A DNA stretch of 34,430 nucleotides from Bifidobacteriaceae bacterium (lineage in GTDB: Bacteria; Actinomycetota; Actinomycetes; Actinomycetales; WQXJ01): the NCBI GenBank assembly GCA_031265345.1, contig JAISCU010000284.1:1-34430 (forward strand), read 5' to 3'. Below the pieces are notes generated by a model, which was not told the DNA's origin, searched no databases, and was given only the letters and a program-made list of their open reading frames with translations. The translations under genes and the position numbers were made by a program. Below, piece after piece: positions 7,952-15,855 of the stretch (positions within the stretch are counted from its first letter, which is position 1; each line of letters opens with the position of its first letter).

Positions 7952-8355
7952 TTGCCACGGGCGTGGTGGCCGACACATCGGCCCTGGCGGCAGTCGTCCT
8001 CGGCGAAGACGACGCCGAAGCGTTCGCCGAGGTCCTGGCGAGCCACGCCGGAGACGTGCACATTGGCGCACCGACCCTTCTTGGGGCTGGGATCGTCCTG
8101 CAGGCCCGTCAGGGCGAGGCGGCCATCGCAGACCTGCGCCTGTTACTTGACTATGTTCATGCCCGCATCGAGCCGTTCGACCGCGAGCAGGCTGCGCTGG
8201 CCCTGGCCGCTTGGCGCAGATTCGGGAAAGGACGTCATCCAGCCGCCCTCAACTACGGCGACTGCATGTCCTACGCGCTGTCCAAGCGGCTGGGTCTGCC
8301 GCTCCTCTACAAAGGCAGCGATTTCGCCCAGACAGATGTCGCGGCGGCGCGCTGA
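7945..8355 (+). CDS. vapC: VapC-type PIN-domain toxin with altered active site
   Basis: PIN-domain ribonuclease toxin of 136 residues, partner of the preceding VapB. Seen: the first acidic residue in VVADTSALAAV (Asp10), the third in NYGDCMSYALSKRLG (Asp106) and the fourth in KGSDFAQTD (Asp126). The second, normally Glu in a TLLEAG motif of this subfamily, is Gly47 here (codon GGG at 8083-8085, one base from GAG). Loss of that metal ligand would be expected to weaken or abolish RNase activity. I took GTG 7945, overlapping vapB; GTG 7963 is an alternative that keeps the whole domain. Confidence 0.88.
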   Translation: MLIATGVVADTSALAAVVLGEDDAEAFAEVLASHAGDVHIGAPTLLGAGIVLQARQGEAAIADLRLLLDYVHARIEPFDREQAALALAAWRRFGKGRHPAALNYGDCMSYALSKRLGLPLLYKGSDFAQTDVAAAR

Positions 8356-8732
8356 AACGGTGTCGGAGGCACGCCGGACCATCGGCCGGAAATGCGCCTC
8401 AAAGTCAAGTGCCCGCGTGGTGGCCCGTCGTTGCGGCGGTCGGAACCGAGCGCGCAACGTTGCTCGGGTGCAGAACGCAGCCGCAGACGCCTCCGAGTGC
8501 CGAGAGCCTCCAAGCTTGTCTGAGCAGGGCCGTGCCATCACCGCCAATCAAGCCGACGAGGCAGAAGTCCTGGCCCTGATCGAATCGTGGCACACCTGGG
8601 ACTCGCAGGGCGACGCCAGCTGACATCTGTCTGGCGCCAACCGATGTCGCAGGACGCTGAGCCGCGAACCAAGGCGGGGAGCGCGGCATCGTGCACCGAA
8701 CTGTTCGCCACGAGAGAAGACGCCGCCGGGCC
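8356..8732. other. Intergenic region, no confident gene
   Basis: An open frame in phase with no start runs through here and ends at 8623 with EVLALIESWHTWDSQG, which could be the remnant of a small regulator, but codon use and the missing ribosome binding site do not support an intact gene. One CGGCATCG octamer is at 8684. Confidence 0.4.
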
Positions 8733-8751
8733 CGAGGCTAGCCTTACCTAA
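8733..8751 (+). promoter_or_regulatory. DtxR/IdeR iron box upstream of feoA
   Basis: The 19 bases cgaggctagccttacctaa match the DtxR/IdeR palindrome consensus TTAGGTTAGCCTAACCTAA at 15 positions. The box ends five bases before the feoA ATG and overlaps the only plausible -10 sequences (TAGCCT at 8739, TTACCT at 8744). Iron-loaded regulator bound here should block transcription of feoABC, so uptake would rise under iron limitation. Confidence 0.78.
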
Positions 8752-8756
8752 GCGCT

Positions 8757-9059
8757 ATGCTGGAGCGCGTGAAGTTGACCGAAGCTCCCCTCGGCGCGCC
8801 GCTTCGGATCGAGCGTGCGGCCCTCGACGCCAAGACCGCGTTGCGGCTGTGCGAGATCGGGCTGCGTCCGGGCTGCGTGGTCTGCGTGATGCAGCGGACG
8901 GTGTTCGGCGGCACCGTGGTGGTGTGCGGCGGTCACCGTCTGGCGCTCGACAGAGCCACCGCCGCCTCGGTCACCACCAGCCCAATCGCCACCAGCCCGG
9001 TCGCCAGCGGTCCAGTCACGATGAGCCCAGTCGGCGCGCTGGCCGGCAGTCCGGCGTGA
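8757..9059 (+). CDS. feoA: Ferrous iron transport protein A
   Basis: A 100-residue FeoA with an SH3-like fold: PLGAPLRIERAAL, the RLCEIGLRPGCVVCVMQR core and FGGTVVVCGGHRLALDRATA. It modulates the FeoB GTPase at the cytoplasmic face. The last 25 residues are a low-complexity Ser/Pro/Val/Thr tail (repeats of TSP) beyond the usual domain. ATG 8757 directly follows the iron box with almost no leader. GTG 8769 is an alternative start. The stop overlaps the feoB GTG start, so translation is coupled. Confidence 0.9.
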   Translation: MLERVKLTEAPLGAPLRIERAALDAKTALRLCEIGLRPGCVVCVMQRTVFGGTVVVCGGHRLALDRATAASVTTSPIATSPVASGPVTMSPVGALAGSPA

Positions 9060-11398
9060 CCCGGCAGACCAGCCTCAAGCAAGCCACCGCCCAGCCCGGA
9101 GGCGGCGCGCTCCCACGGGTGATGCTGGTGGGCAACCCCAACGTCGGCAAGTCCACCCTGTTCAACCTCCTCACCGGCGCGAATCAGAAGACCATGAACG
9201 CGCCGCGCACCACCGTGTCATTCACGGCCGGTCGTTGGAAATTGGATTTGCCCGATGCCGCTCACGCGTCCCCGCCGCCATCCCCGTCTCCGACGTCGGT
9301 GCGGCTCATCGACCTTCCAGGCACGTACTCTCTGCTCGCGCAAAGCCCCGACGAGCAAGTCACCGCTGAAGCCGTGGCCCCGGCCATCGCCCAGGCGGAG
9401 GGGCGGAGCCTGCAAGAACACCATCACGGTGGTCACCGCCACGACGAGCATGGCCGGGACCGAATCCGGGATCGTGGCCGGGAACGCGGCCGTTGCCACT
9501 GCCAGGACCGTGGCGCAGCGACCGGCTGCCCGCATTGCGGGCGCGCTACCGACCCGGAGACGGCCGCCGAGGCGGCCTTGGCGGCGGACATGGACGTCCG
9601 GGGAGCAGCGAATGGAGGGCCGAGGGTTAGCCACCATCCGGAGCGACAACTGGCGGCGGACCCAGCCACGCCGGAAGCGGCCGATGAAACCGGAGCTGGG
9701 AAAGCGGCATCGGCGGCGTTGGGCTCACGGCTACCGCCCGACCTGGTGATAGCCGTGATCGACGCCAACGCGCCCGCTTCCTCGCTCTACTTGGTGGGAC
9801 AGTTGGCGGTCTTGGGCGTGCCCCTGGTGGTGGCCCTGACCATGGCGGATGTGGCCCGTTCGCGCGGCGTGCGGGTGGACTCAGCCCAACTGCAGGACGT
9901 GCTGGGCGTGCCGGTGGTGGAGGTCGACCCGAGGCGAGGCAAGGGCGGGGGCCGTTTGGCGGCGACCGTCGCGGGGGCGCTCGCCGCGCCTGACCAGCCG
10001 CACGTCGAACCGCCGCAGGACGCGATGGCCTGCGAGGTCGGGGTCGGGGCCGGGAACTGGCGCACCCTGGACCAGATGGCCGATCCGATCTTCGACTGGG
10101 TGGCCCAGGTGATCAGCCAGGCCGACCTGGACCGGCCACCGGTCCCGGCCAGGTCCGACAAGCTCGACAGCTGGCTGCTGCGTTGGTGGGTGGGACTGCC
10201 GGTGTTCCTGGCCGTGTTGTGGGGCATCTTCCAACTCACCACGACGGTGGCCGGGCCGATCCAGGACGCTTTCGAGGGCTTCATCACTGACACGGTTGGC
10301 GGGTGGGTCCAGGCCGGGCTGGGCGCGGTCGGCTGGGACGGCGGCTGGTTCGAGTCGTTGATGCACAACGGCATCCTGGCCGGGCTCGGCGTGGTGGTGT
10401 CCTTCCTGCCGCTGATGGCGATCATGTTCCTGGCGATCGCCCTGCTGGAGGACTGCGGCTACATGGCGCGCGCGGCCCTGGTGTCGGATCGCGTGATGCG
10501 GCTGATCGGGCTGGACGGGCGCGCCATGCTGCCATTGGTGATCGGATTCGGGTGCAACCTGCCAGCATTGGCCGCGACCAAGACCCTGCCGAACGCGCGC
10601 CAACGATTGTTGACGGGGCTGTTGGTGCCGTATGCCTCGTGCACGGCCCGGTTGGTGATCTTCTTGTTCATCGCCTCGGTCTGCTTCCCGCGCCACGCCG
10701 GGACGGTCGTGTTCTTGATGTATTTGGTGTCGGTGGCGGTGATTGTGCTGGTCGGGTTGACGCTGCGCAAGACCGCCTTCCGAGGCGTTGGCCAAGAGCC
10801 TCTTATCCTGGTGCTGCCGCCCTATCAACTGCCCCGCGTGCTGCCGTTGGCCCGTTCGGTGGTGCTCCGCTGCCGGGACTTCGCGCTCAAGGCCGGCCGC
10901 GTGATCCTGGTGCTCACGGTCCTGGTGTGGGCGCTGCTCTCTATCCCGGTCTCCGGGGGCTACTCGGTCGGCGACGACATCCCGCCGCGCGATTCCGCCC
11001 TCGGCGCGGCGGCCCAGGCCATCGCGCCGGTCTTCGCTCCGGCCGGTTTCGACGATTGGCACTTGACTGCCTCGCTGATGACCGGCTTCGTCGCCAAGGA
11101 GGCCGCCGTCGGCACCCTGGCAACCACCTTCGGCATGGACGAGCCGGAGGACCCGTCCCAGCCCGGCGATTTGGCTTCGTTGGTCCAGGGCGCGCTGGCT
11201 GCTTCTTCCGGCGGCCATGGCGGCGCGGCGGGCCTGGCCTACATGTTCTTCTGCCTGGGCTACACGCCTTGCATGGTCACGTTGGCGGAGCAGCGCCGCC
11301 TGTTCGGGTCCAAGCCGACCCTGTCCGCTCTGGGCCTGTCGCTGGTCGTGTCCTGGCTGCTGGCGGTAGTCGTCTTCCAGGTCGGGGTGCTGCTGTGA
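9056..11398 (+). CDS. feoB: Ferrous iron transporter B with His/Cys-rich insertion
   Basis: Fe2+ permease of 780 residues with an N-terminal GTPase. G1 is GNPNVGKS (26-33), G3 is DLPGT (86-90) and the G4 position reads TMAD (262-265) instead of NxxD. The membrane part has the Gate-type segments GCNLPALAATKTLPNARQRL and GYTPCMVTLAEQRR. Between G3 and the DLVIAVIDA strand lies an insertion of about 110 residues (115-226). Its first part (121-162) is EHHHGGHRHDEH, an Arg/Asp stretch, then CHC and the zinc-knuckle-like CPHCGR. In that part third-codon GC is lower than in the rest of the gene. GTG 9056 overlaps the feoA stop. Confidence 0.93.
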   Translation: MTRQTSLKQATAQPGGGALPRVMLVGNPNVGKSTLFNLLTGANQKTMNAPRTTVSFTAGRWKLDLPDAAHASPPPSPSPTSVRLIDLPGTYSLLAQSPDEQVTAEAVAPAIAQAEGRSLQEHHHGGHRHDEHGRDRIRDRGRERGRCHCQDRGAATGCPHCGRATDPETAAEAALAADMDVRGAANGGPRVSHHPERQLAADPATPEAADETGAGKAASAALGSRLPPDLVIAVIDANAPASSLYLVGQLAVLGVPLVVALTMADVARSRGVRVDSAQLQDVLGVPVVEVDPRRGKGGGRLAATVAGALAAPDQPHVEPPQDAMACEVGVGAGNWRTLDQMADPIFDWVAQVISQADLDRPPVPARSDKLDSWLLRWWVGLPVFLAVLWGIFQLTTTVAGPIQDAFEGFITDTVGGWVQAGLGAVGWDGGWFESLMHNGILAGLGVVVSFLPLMAIMFLAIALLEDCGYMARAALVSDRVMRLIGLDGRAMLPLVIGFGCNLPALAATKTLPNARQRLLTGLLVPYASCTARLVIFLFIASVCFPRHAGTVVFLMYLVSVAVIVLVGLTLRKTAFRGVGQEPLILVLPPYQLPRVLPLARSVVLRCRDFALKAGRVILVLTVLVWALLSIPVSGGYSVGDDIPPRDSALGAAAQAIAPVFAPAGFDDWHLTASLMTGFVAKEAAVGTLATTFGMDEPEDPSQPGDLASLVQGALAASSGGHGGAAGLAYMFFCLGYTPCMVTLAEQRRLFGSKPTLSALGLSLVVSWLLAVVVFQVGVLL

Positions 11399-11712
11399 GC
11401 CGGGTCGCGCTCGGCAAGCGGGCCGCGCCGGTCGGCCGATCCGGCCTGTCCATCCGGGTCCGGGCGCTGCTGTCCGAGGGCCGCACCGTCCGCGAGGTCG
11501 CGCTCGGCCTTGGCCTGCCAGAGGATCTGGTGTGGGCCTTCATCCGCGCCGAAGTCCGTTGCCCGATGCCGTCCGGACGGGCTCGCGACGGCGCTCGGCC
11601 TGGGCGGCGGAGAGACGAGGGCGGCTTCGGGGCCGGGGCTGGCGGCATTGGCCAACCGGAGCGTCTGGTGTGCCGGACCTGTCCGATGACGGCCGCCTGC
11701 GGCGTGGACTAG
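11395..11712 (+). CDS. FeoC-like small protein with four cysteines
   Basis: A 105-residue protein whose GTG start overlaps the feoB stop (GTGA). Residues about 18-52 (LSIRVRALLSEGRTVREVAL and GLPEDLVWAFIRAE) look like a small winged-helix/HTH. Four cysteines follow: Cys56 and a C-terminal CRTCPMTAAC (93, 96, 102). Position after feoB, size and the HTH-plus-Cys arrangement suit the FeoC role of regulating FeoB or sensing iron through an Fe-S cluster. Direct similarity to enterobacterial FeoC is not visible, so the name is by context. A Gly/Arg-rich linker (58-90) separates the two parts. Confidence 0.7.
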   Translation: MSRVALGKRAAPVGRSGLSIRVRALLSEGRTVREVALGLGLPEDLVWAFIRAEVRCPMPSGRARDGARPGRRRDEGGFGAGAGGIGQPERLVCRTCPMTAACGVD

Positions 11713-11758
11713 CGAGACCGGACCCGCCGGGTACCACTCTTCGTCGGTAACGCCCCGG

Positions 11759-11764
11759 TAAAAT
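11759..11764 (+). promoter_or_regulatory. Possible -10 box TAAAAT
   Basis: TAAAAT, about 55 bases before the start at 11819, is the best -10 sequence in the gap after the feo operon. No convincing -35 box is seen at 17-18 bases. Confidence 0.35.
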
Positions 11765-11818
11765 GCGTGGCATCTTGACGCGGGCGGCGCGGATCGACAA
11801 CGAATCGGGGGCGAGGCA

Positions 11819-12784
11819 ATGAAGCGGAGACCGAGCAAGGACCTGAAGAGGATTGCTATGTCGTGCGCGCCGGTGCTCGGCGCGGCGTTGGTGGTGTTGT
11901 TCCTTATCCCCGGAGCGCAGGTGCGGGCGGATGTGGATGAGCCTGGGGGCGCGGCACCGGCCAGCGCGGATGGCGCCGGGCCCATCGATGTTCGAGAGGG
12001 CGCCGACGCGGCGGACGATGGGAGAGCGCGCGAGAGCATGACCCAGCGCGAGATCGAGCTTGGACCCATGGCTGACGCCGATCGCGAAGATGACTCGGCG
12101 CCAGTGCAGTATGACCGGTGGCCGGAGGGGTGCTCGTCAGGGGACTCCCGGACCCCGGAGGAGCTGGAGTTCGAGTTCGAGCACCGGTTCGATGGGATCG
12201 AGCACGGCGACGTGTTCACGAAGCGCGGCGTGGTGGTGAACGACCGCTATATGGACTGGTACATCGAGAAGGTCATGATGGAGAGGGAACCCATGTTGGC
12301 GGCCCAATCGAGTCCATTTGCCCTTATCGAGGGCAACGAGTACTACGAGGCGCTGGTCGCGATGGGTCCTGCCGTGATTCCCGAAGTGGAGCGTGCGATG
12401 CTGAACGCGAGTTACTGCGGCCACTCGATGTATCTGTTCGCCTTGGCGCTGCAGGAGCTCTCGGGAGTGGACCTAGGACGCGTGCTGGACGAGCCGTTCG
12501 GATGGGCGAATGCGGGCGAGTTCATGGACATGTGGTTCCCCGTCAGGCAGACAGCGACCGAGGACGTTCGCGCGATAGTCGGCCCGGCCGAGTACACGAC
12601 CGATGAGAAGCTGGAGAAGATCGGCTACTACGGGCTGCTGGCGGTGCCCGCGCTGGACGAGTTGAAGAACAGTCCGGCCCTTGACGGTAGGCTCAAAGCC
12701 GGGCTTCGCCTGCAACTGGAGTCCTTCGGCGCCACGGACTCGAAGCAGGCGGCGCAGATCGCTGGATACCTTTCGGAGACGTGA
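11819..12784 (+). CDS. Hypothetical secreted protein
   Basis: A 321-residue protein with a clear N-terminal signal: basic MKRRPSKDLKR, a hydrophobic core (about 15-31) and a likely cleavage site after GAQVRA (about 37). An acidic, Ala/Asp-rich spacer follows. The C-terminal half (EYYEALVAMGPAVIPEVERA, then LFALALQELSGVDLGRVL and YGLLAVPALDELKNSP) resembles short helical, HEAT-like repeats seen in uncharacterised secreted bacterial proteins. A GGGGCGAGG ribosome binding site precedes the ATG. No enzymatic motif was recognised. Confidence 0.75.
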   Translation: MKRRPSKDLKRIAMSCAPVLGAALVVLFLIPGAQVRADVDEPGGAAPASADGAGPIDVREGADAADDGRARESMTQREIELGPMADADREDDSAPVQYDRWPEGCSSGDSRTPEELEFEFEHRFDGIEHGDVFTKRGVVVNDRYMDWYIEKVMMEREPMLAAQSSPFALIEGNEYYEALVAMGPAVIPEVERAMLNASYCGHSMYLFALALQELSGVDLGRVLDEPFGWANAGEFMDMWFPVRQTATEDVRAIVGPAEYTTDEKLEKIGYYGLLAVPALDELKNSPALDGRLKAGLRLQLESFGATDSKQAAQIAGYLSET

Positions 12785-13044
12785 TGGACGGAAACGCAAA
12801 CACGGCCGCGAGGCCGAGGATAGGAGTGAGGCCCGTGGAGTTCGCCGATTCCCTTGCGGAAACGGCCTGGCGCGAGCAGGCCGGGCGGGAGTTCCGCGAG
12901 GGACGGCTGACTGCGCTGCAGGACCCGGAGTTCTGCGCCGAACTTGACGAGTGGGATGCCCTGGACCGCGCCGATGACGTCCCGTGCGAACCCCGCGGAG
13001 CTAGATTGCCGGACGGACGAGGCGGGACGCGACCAGGCGGTTGA
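12784..13044 (+). CDS. Small hypothetical ORF, doubtful
   Basis: An 86-residue frame starting at ATG 12784, whose A is the last base of the preceding stop; GTG 12781 is an alternative. It contains FADSLAETAWREQAGREFRE and FCAELDEWDALDRADDVP, which look like genuine amphipathic helices, but the last 15 residues run 44 bases into the opposite-strand hicB gene and look random. It may be a real small protein coupled to the upstream gene. I do not recognise a family. Confidence 0.4.
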   Translation: MDGNANTAARPRIGVRPVEFADSLAETAWREQAGREFREGRLTALQDPEFCAELDEWDALDRADDVPCEPRGARLPDGRGGTRPGG

Positions 13045-13336
13045 GCGAGACACGCTGCTCGGCGGCTTCGACGGTTAGGCGCCGATGGGCCTCAGGAGGT
13101 ATCCGCACCATGAACTTGCCGGAGTACGTGCGATCCCCCATCGGTTCAGGCGGCGTCTCGCCGCTGGTCGCCATGTCCTGAACCGCTTCGGCGCACAGGT
13201 CGCGGATACCGGCAAGGGCGCCGCTGAGGCTACCGGCCACCCAGGACATCGAGGGCAACTCGGCTGCGGTGCCAACGTAAGCCTCATCCTCCGCTGACCA
13301 GTGGACCCTGTAGGTGTAATGATCCGCAACATTCAT
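13001..13336 (-). CDS. hicB: HicB-type antitoxin
   Basis: A 111-residue antitoxin. The N-terminal half (YTYRVHWSAEDEAYVGTAAE followed by LPSMSWVAGS and an Ala/Leu helix) is the degenerate RNase-H-like HicB fold, and the C-terminal FMVRIPPEAHRRLTVEAAEQ with SLNRLVASRL is a ribbon-helix-helix DNA-binding unit. It should bind HicA and repress the operon. It overlaps the upstream hicA stop by four bases (ATGA). Toxin-first gene order is the norm for hicAB. Confidence 0.85.
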   Translation of the reverse strand: MNVADHYTYRVHWSAEDEAYVGTAAELPSMSWVAGSLSGALAGIRDLCAEAVQDMATSGETPPEPMGDRTYSGKFMVRIPPEAHRRLTVEAAEQRVSLNRLVASRLVRPAI

Positions 13337-13620
13337 TCCGGTGGTTCCTCTCTGGCGATTTCCTCCACTTGTCCCTGTTCCACGATCAGCCGGTCAATGG
13401 CTGCGATGACCTGTCTGACCTGGTAGGCCTTGGCCATCCCTCGGTCGTTCTGAATATTCACGCGGGGGTCGCCAGCCCACGGCATCTTGAACACCATGTG
13501 CGAGCCGGAGGCGCGGCGCGGCTGGCCGAAGCATGCCCGGCAGGCGCGCTCAAGGTCGGCGAAGCGCACGTTCCGTGGGTTGTCCCGCATCCGTTCCACG
13601 AGGCGTGCGATGCCAACCAT
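13333..13620 (-). CDS. hicA: HicA-type mRNA interferase toxin
   Basis: A 95-residue HicA/YcfA-like toxin with a double-stranded-RNA-binding-like fold. The family core FADLERACRACFGQPRRASG leads to SHMVFKMPW, whose His is the catalytic residue (His41 from this start), and the C-terminal AYQVRQVIAAIDRL helix is typical. Two adjacent ATG codons (13623 and 13620) are possible. I chose 13620 because a TAGCAT -10 box lies exactly six bases upstream, as for a leaderless message, and no ribosome binding site is present. Confidence 0.82.
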   Translation of the reverse strand: MVGIARLVERMRDNPRNVRFADLERACRACFGQPRRASGSHMVFKMPWAGDPRVNIQNDRGMAKAYQVRQVIAAIDRLIVEQGQVEEIAREEPPE

Positions 13621-13626
13621 CATGTC

Positions 13627-13644
13627 ATGCTATCACTATTGATA
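13627..13644 (-). promoter_or_regulatory. hicAB -10 box and operator-like dyad
   Basis: TAGCAT (minus strand, 13627-13632) sits six bases before ATG 13620. It touches the imperfect palindrome TATCACTATTGATA (13631-13644), whose arms TATCA and TGATA are spaced by four bases. That is a suitable operator for the HicB ribbon-helix-helix domain and would account for autorepression. Confidence 0.5.
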
Positions 13645-13707
13645 CTAACCTGTCCTGCTCAAGGGCGAGGGCGCGTCTGGCGGGCTGGGGCTGTGTGAGA
13701 AAATGGG

Positions 13708-14673
13708 ATGGTGGCGGAAGTTCTGGCGGGGACGGCCGCGCTGGCGCCGGCCGATGGCGGTCTGGCGAGTCGCGCGGGCGGCGGCATCATGGTGCGGGGC
13801 CTGACCAAGCGGTACGGCTCGGTCGTGGCGGTCGATGACGTGAGCTTCGACGTGCCGCGCGGCTCGGTGACGGGGTTCTTCGGCCCCAACGGCTCCGGCA
13901 AGACCACCACCATGCGGCTGATGCTGGGCCTCGCGCGACCGGCACGGGGTTCGGCCTTGTTCGACGGCCGCCCCATCGACCGGATCGGCAACCCGGCGCG
14001 CGTGGTGGGCGCGGTGCTCGACGCGGGAGCGGCCCACGCGGGCCGGACGGTCGCGGAGACGGTCCGGCTGGTCTGCCTGGCCGTCGGCTTGCCGAAAGCC
14101 CGTGGCGAGGAGATGATCGAGACCGTCGGGCTGGCGAGCGTGCGCGGCCGCCGGGTGGCCAAGCTGTCGCTCGGGATGCGTCAGCGGTTGGCGCTGGCCT
14201 GCGCCTTGGTGCCCGACCCGACCTACCTCCTGGCGGACGAGCCCATGAACGGGCTCGACCCGGAGGGCATCGACTGGCTGCGGCAGTTGTTGGCCGCGCT
14301 GGCGACCGCGGGCAAGGGCGTCCTCGTCTCCACGCATCTGATCGGCGAGATCGACGACTTGGCCGAACATGTGGTCCTGATCGACCGGGGCCGGATCGTG
14401 GCGGCGGAGCGCAAACAGGAGTTGCTGGGGCAGGCTCGGGTGGAGACGTTGGTCCGTTCCGCCGATGCCGCTCGGCTGGGTCGCGCTCTGGCCGCGGCCG
14501 GGATCGAGGTTGGCTCGGAGCCGCCGTTCTTGCGGTGCGGCTGCGACGCGGACACCGTGGGCCAGGTGGCCGCCCGCGAGGGGATCGCGCTCTCGGAGCT
14601 CAGGCCGGTGGAGGCGTCGCTGCGCGAGTTCGTCCTGGACAACACACGAGGCCAATTCCGGGGCAAAGTATGA
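13708..14673 (+). CDS. ABC-2 type exporter ATPase
   Basis: ATPase of 321 residues in the multidrug/antibiotic-exporter class. Seen: the entry motif MVRGLTKRYGSVVAVDDVSF, Walker A GPNGSGKTT, a Q-loop region LDAGAAHAGRTVAETV, signature LSLGMRQRLALACAL, Walker B YLLADEPMNGLDPEG and the H-loop VSTHLIGEI. The C-terminal extension after about residue 215 is typical of this group. The start is uncertain: ATG 13708 has no clear ribosome binding site, and ATG 13789 would remove 27 low-complexity residues and keep the domain. It overlaps the permease gene by ATGA. Confidence 0.9.
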   Translation: MVAEVLAGTAALAPADGGLASRAGGGIMVRGLTKRYGSVVAVDDVSFDVPRGSVTGFFGPNGSGKTTTMRLMLGLARPARGSALFDGRPIDRIGNPARVVGAVLDAGAAHAGRTVAETVRLVCLAVGLPKARGEEMIETVGLASVRGRRVAKLSLGMRQRLALACALVPDPTYLLADEPMNGLDPEGIDWLRQLLAALATAGKGVLVSTHLIGEIDDLAEHVVLIDRGRIVAAERKQELLGQARVETLVRSADAARLGRALAAAGIEVGSEPPFLRCGCDADTVGQVAAREGIALSELRPVEASLREFVLDNTRGQFRGKV

Positions 14674-15443
14674 CTGTGGCGCTCGACAGGGCGATCCCCT
14701 GGCCCCGGTTGGTGCTGGTGGAAGTCCGCAAGGCTTTCGACACGCGGGGGTCTATCGCGTTGTACTCGTGCCTGGTCGGACTGGGGCTGGCCAATGTGAT
14801 CACCTCGGATGTCACGGGCATGATCGACGGACCGCCGTACGTGGTCGTGAGCATGGTGGCCACAGCCATATTCTTGGTCGGCGCGCCGGCCGTCGGTCTG
14901 CTGGCGGCGACGTCGGAGTGGGCGCATCGGACCGCCGCCGCCACTTTCTTGATCGAGCCGAGGCGTTGGCGGGTGCTGACCGCCCAAGGCGCCTCGGCGC
15001 TGATGGTGGTCGTGGGCCTGCTGACGGCCTTGGTGCTCTTGGGCCTGGCCGCGGAAGCGCCGCTGCGGGCCGGACGGGTCGAGGACTCCACCATCTACTT
15101 CTATCCGAATTGGGCGGTCGTGACTATCGGGACGGTGTACGGCATGGCGCTGACGCTGGCCCTGCTCGGCCTGGCCTGGGGTTGGTTGTTGATAACCAGG
15201 CCGGTGTCAATCGTGGTGGTGGCGGTGGTGTTGGCGCTGCCGGACCTGGTGCTGAAACCGGCTTTCGCCCTGGTGCCCGGCCTGACCGAGGACGCCGCCC
15301 GCTGGGTGTCCGCGACCACTCCGCTGTTGCCGCTGGAGGATTCCGGGCGGTCCGGCGCGGAAGCGCTGACCTCGTTCGTGCTCTGGTACCTGGTGCCCCT
15401 GATCCTCGGTTTCTGGCGCCAGTCCCGCCATGAACCGAGATGA
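14670..15443 (+). CDS. ABC-2 type exporter membrane subunit
   Basis: A 257-residue membrane protein with about six hydrophobic segments: SIALYSCLVGLGLANVITS, a long ATAIFLVGAPAVGLLAAT, ASALMVVVGLLTALVLLGLA, TVYGMALTLALLGLAWGWLL, VSIVVVAVVLALPDLVL and a final ALTSFVLWYLVPLILGF. The N-terminal cytoplasmic LVLVEVRKAFDTRGS is the ABC-2 coupling start. It overlaps the ATPase gene and must form the exporter with it. The substrate is unknown. Confidence 0.85.
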   Translation: MTVALDRAIPWPRLVLVEVRKAFDTRGSIALYSCLVGLGLANVITSDVTGMIDGPPYVVVSMVATAIFLVGAPAVGLLAATSEWAHRTAAATFLIEPRRWRVLTAQGASALMVVVGLLTALVLLGLAAEAPLRAGRVEDSTIYFYPNWAVVTIGTVYGMALTLALLGLAWGWLLITRPVSIVVVAVVLALPDLVLKPAFALVPGLTEDAARWVSATTPLLPLEDSGRSGAEALTSFVLWYLVPLILGFWRQSRHEPR

Positions 15444-15453
15444 GTCGGCGCAG

Positions 15454-15855
15454 TCACGGCGCCACGGACAGGCCGGCCGCCCTCGCCGCCGCCGCCAATT
15501 CCTGATCGAGGGTCGCCAACTCGAGTCCGCGCCGCGCGGCTAGCAAGAAGTAAGCGGCATCGTAGGCGGTGAGACGGTGGCTCTGAGCCATCGCCAGAAG
15601 GCCGCGACCGTCGGGCAGATCGGAATCCACAACGATCGCCAGACGGTCCAACAAACTGAGAAAGAACTGTGCCTCTGCCTCGGTCAGACGCTCGCGTCGG
15701 CGTGACATCGCCAGCGCGTTGACAACTTCATAACGCCACAACTGCGGCACCAGGGCGCCTTCTTGGCTGACTCGATCCAAGATCGCCTCTGTCGCGGGCG
15801 TGGACTCGTCCTCGAAACACCAGGTCATCGTAAGGCTGGCGTCGATCACAATCAT
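15454..15855 (-). CDS. vapC: VapC-type PIN-domain toxin
   Basis: A 133-residue PIN-domain ribonuclease with all four acidic positions: Asp5 (MIVIDASLT), Glu43 (LWRYEVVNAL), Asp99 (LTAYDAAYF) and Asp117 (ATLDQEL). It belongs to the subgroup usually paired with Phd-type antitoxins, and one lies immediately upstream with a four-base ATGA overlap. It should cleave RNA when not held by the antitoxin. In contrast to the VapC at 7945, this active site looks intact. Confidence 0.9.
   Translation of the reverse strand: MIVIDASLTMTWCFEDESTPATEAILDRVSQEGALVPQLWRYEVVNALAMSRRRERLTEAEAQFFLSLLDRLAIVVDSDLPDGRGLLAMAQSHRLTAYDAAYFLLAARRGLELATLDQELAAAARAAGLSVAP

Noticed and set aside
9255..9749. Alternative gene in the +1 frame of feoB
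   Set aside because: Higher third-position GC is limited to part of the insertion; flanking parts of that frame are Arg/Pro-rich nonsense, and FeoB core motifs lie in the feoB frame on both sides.
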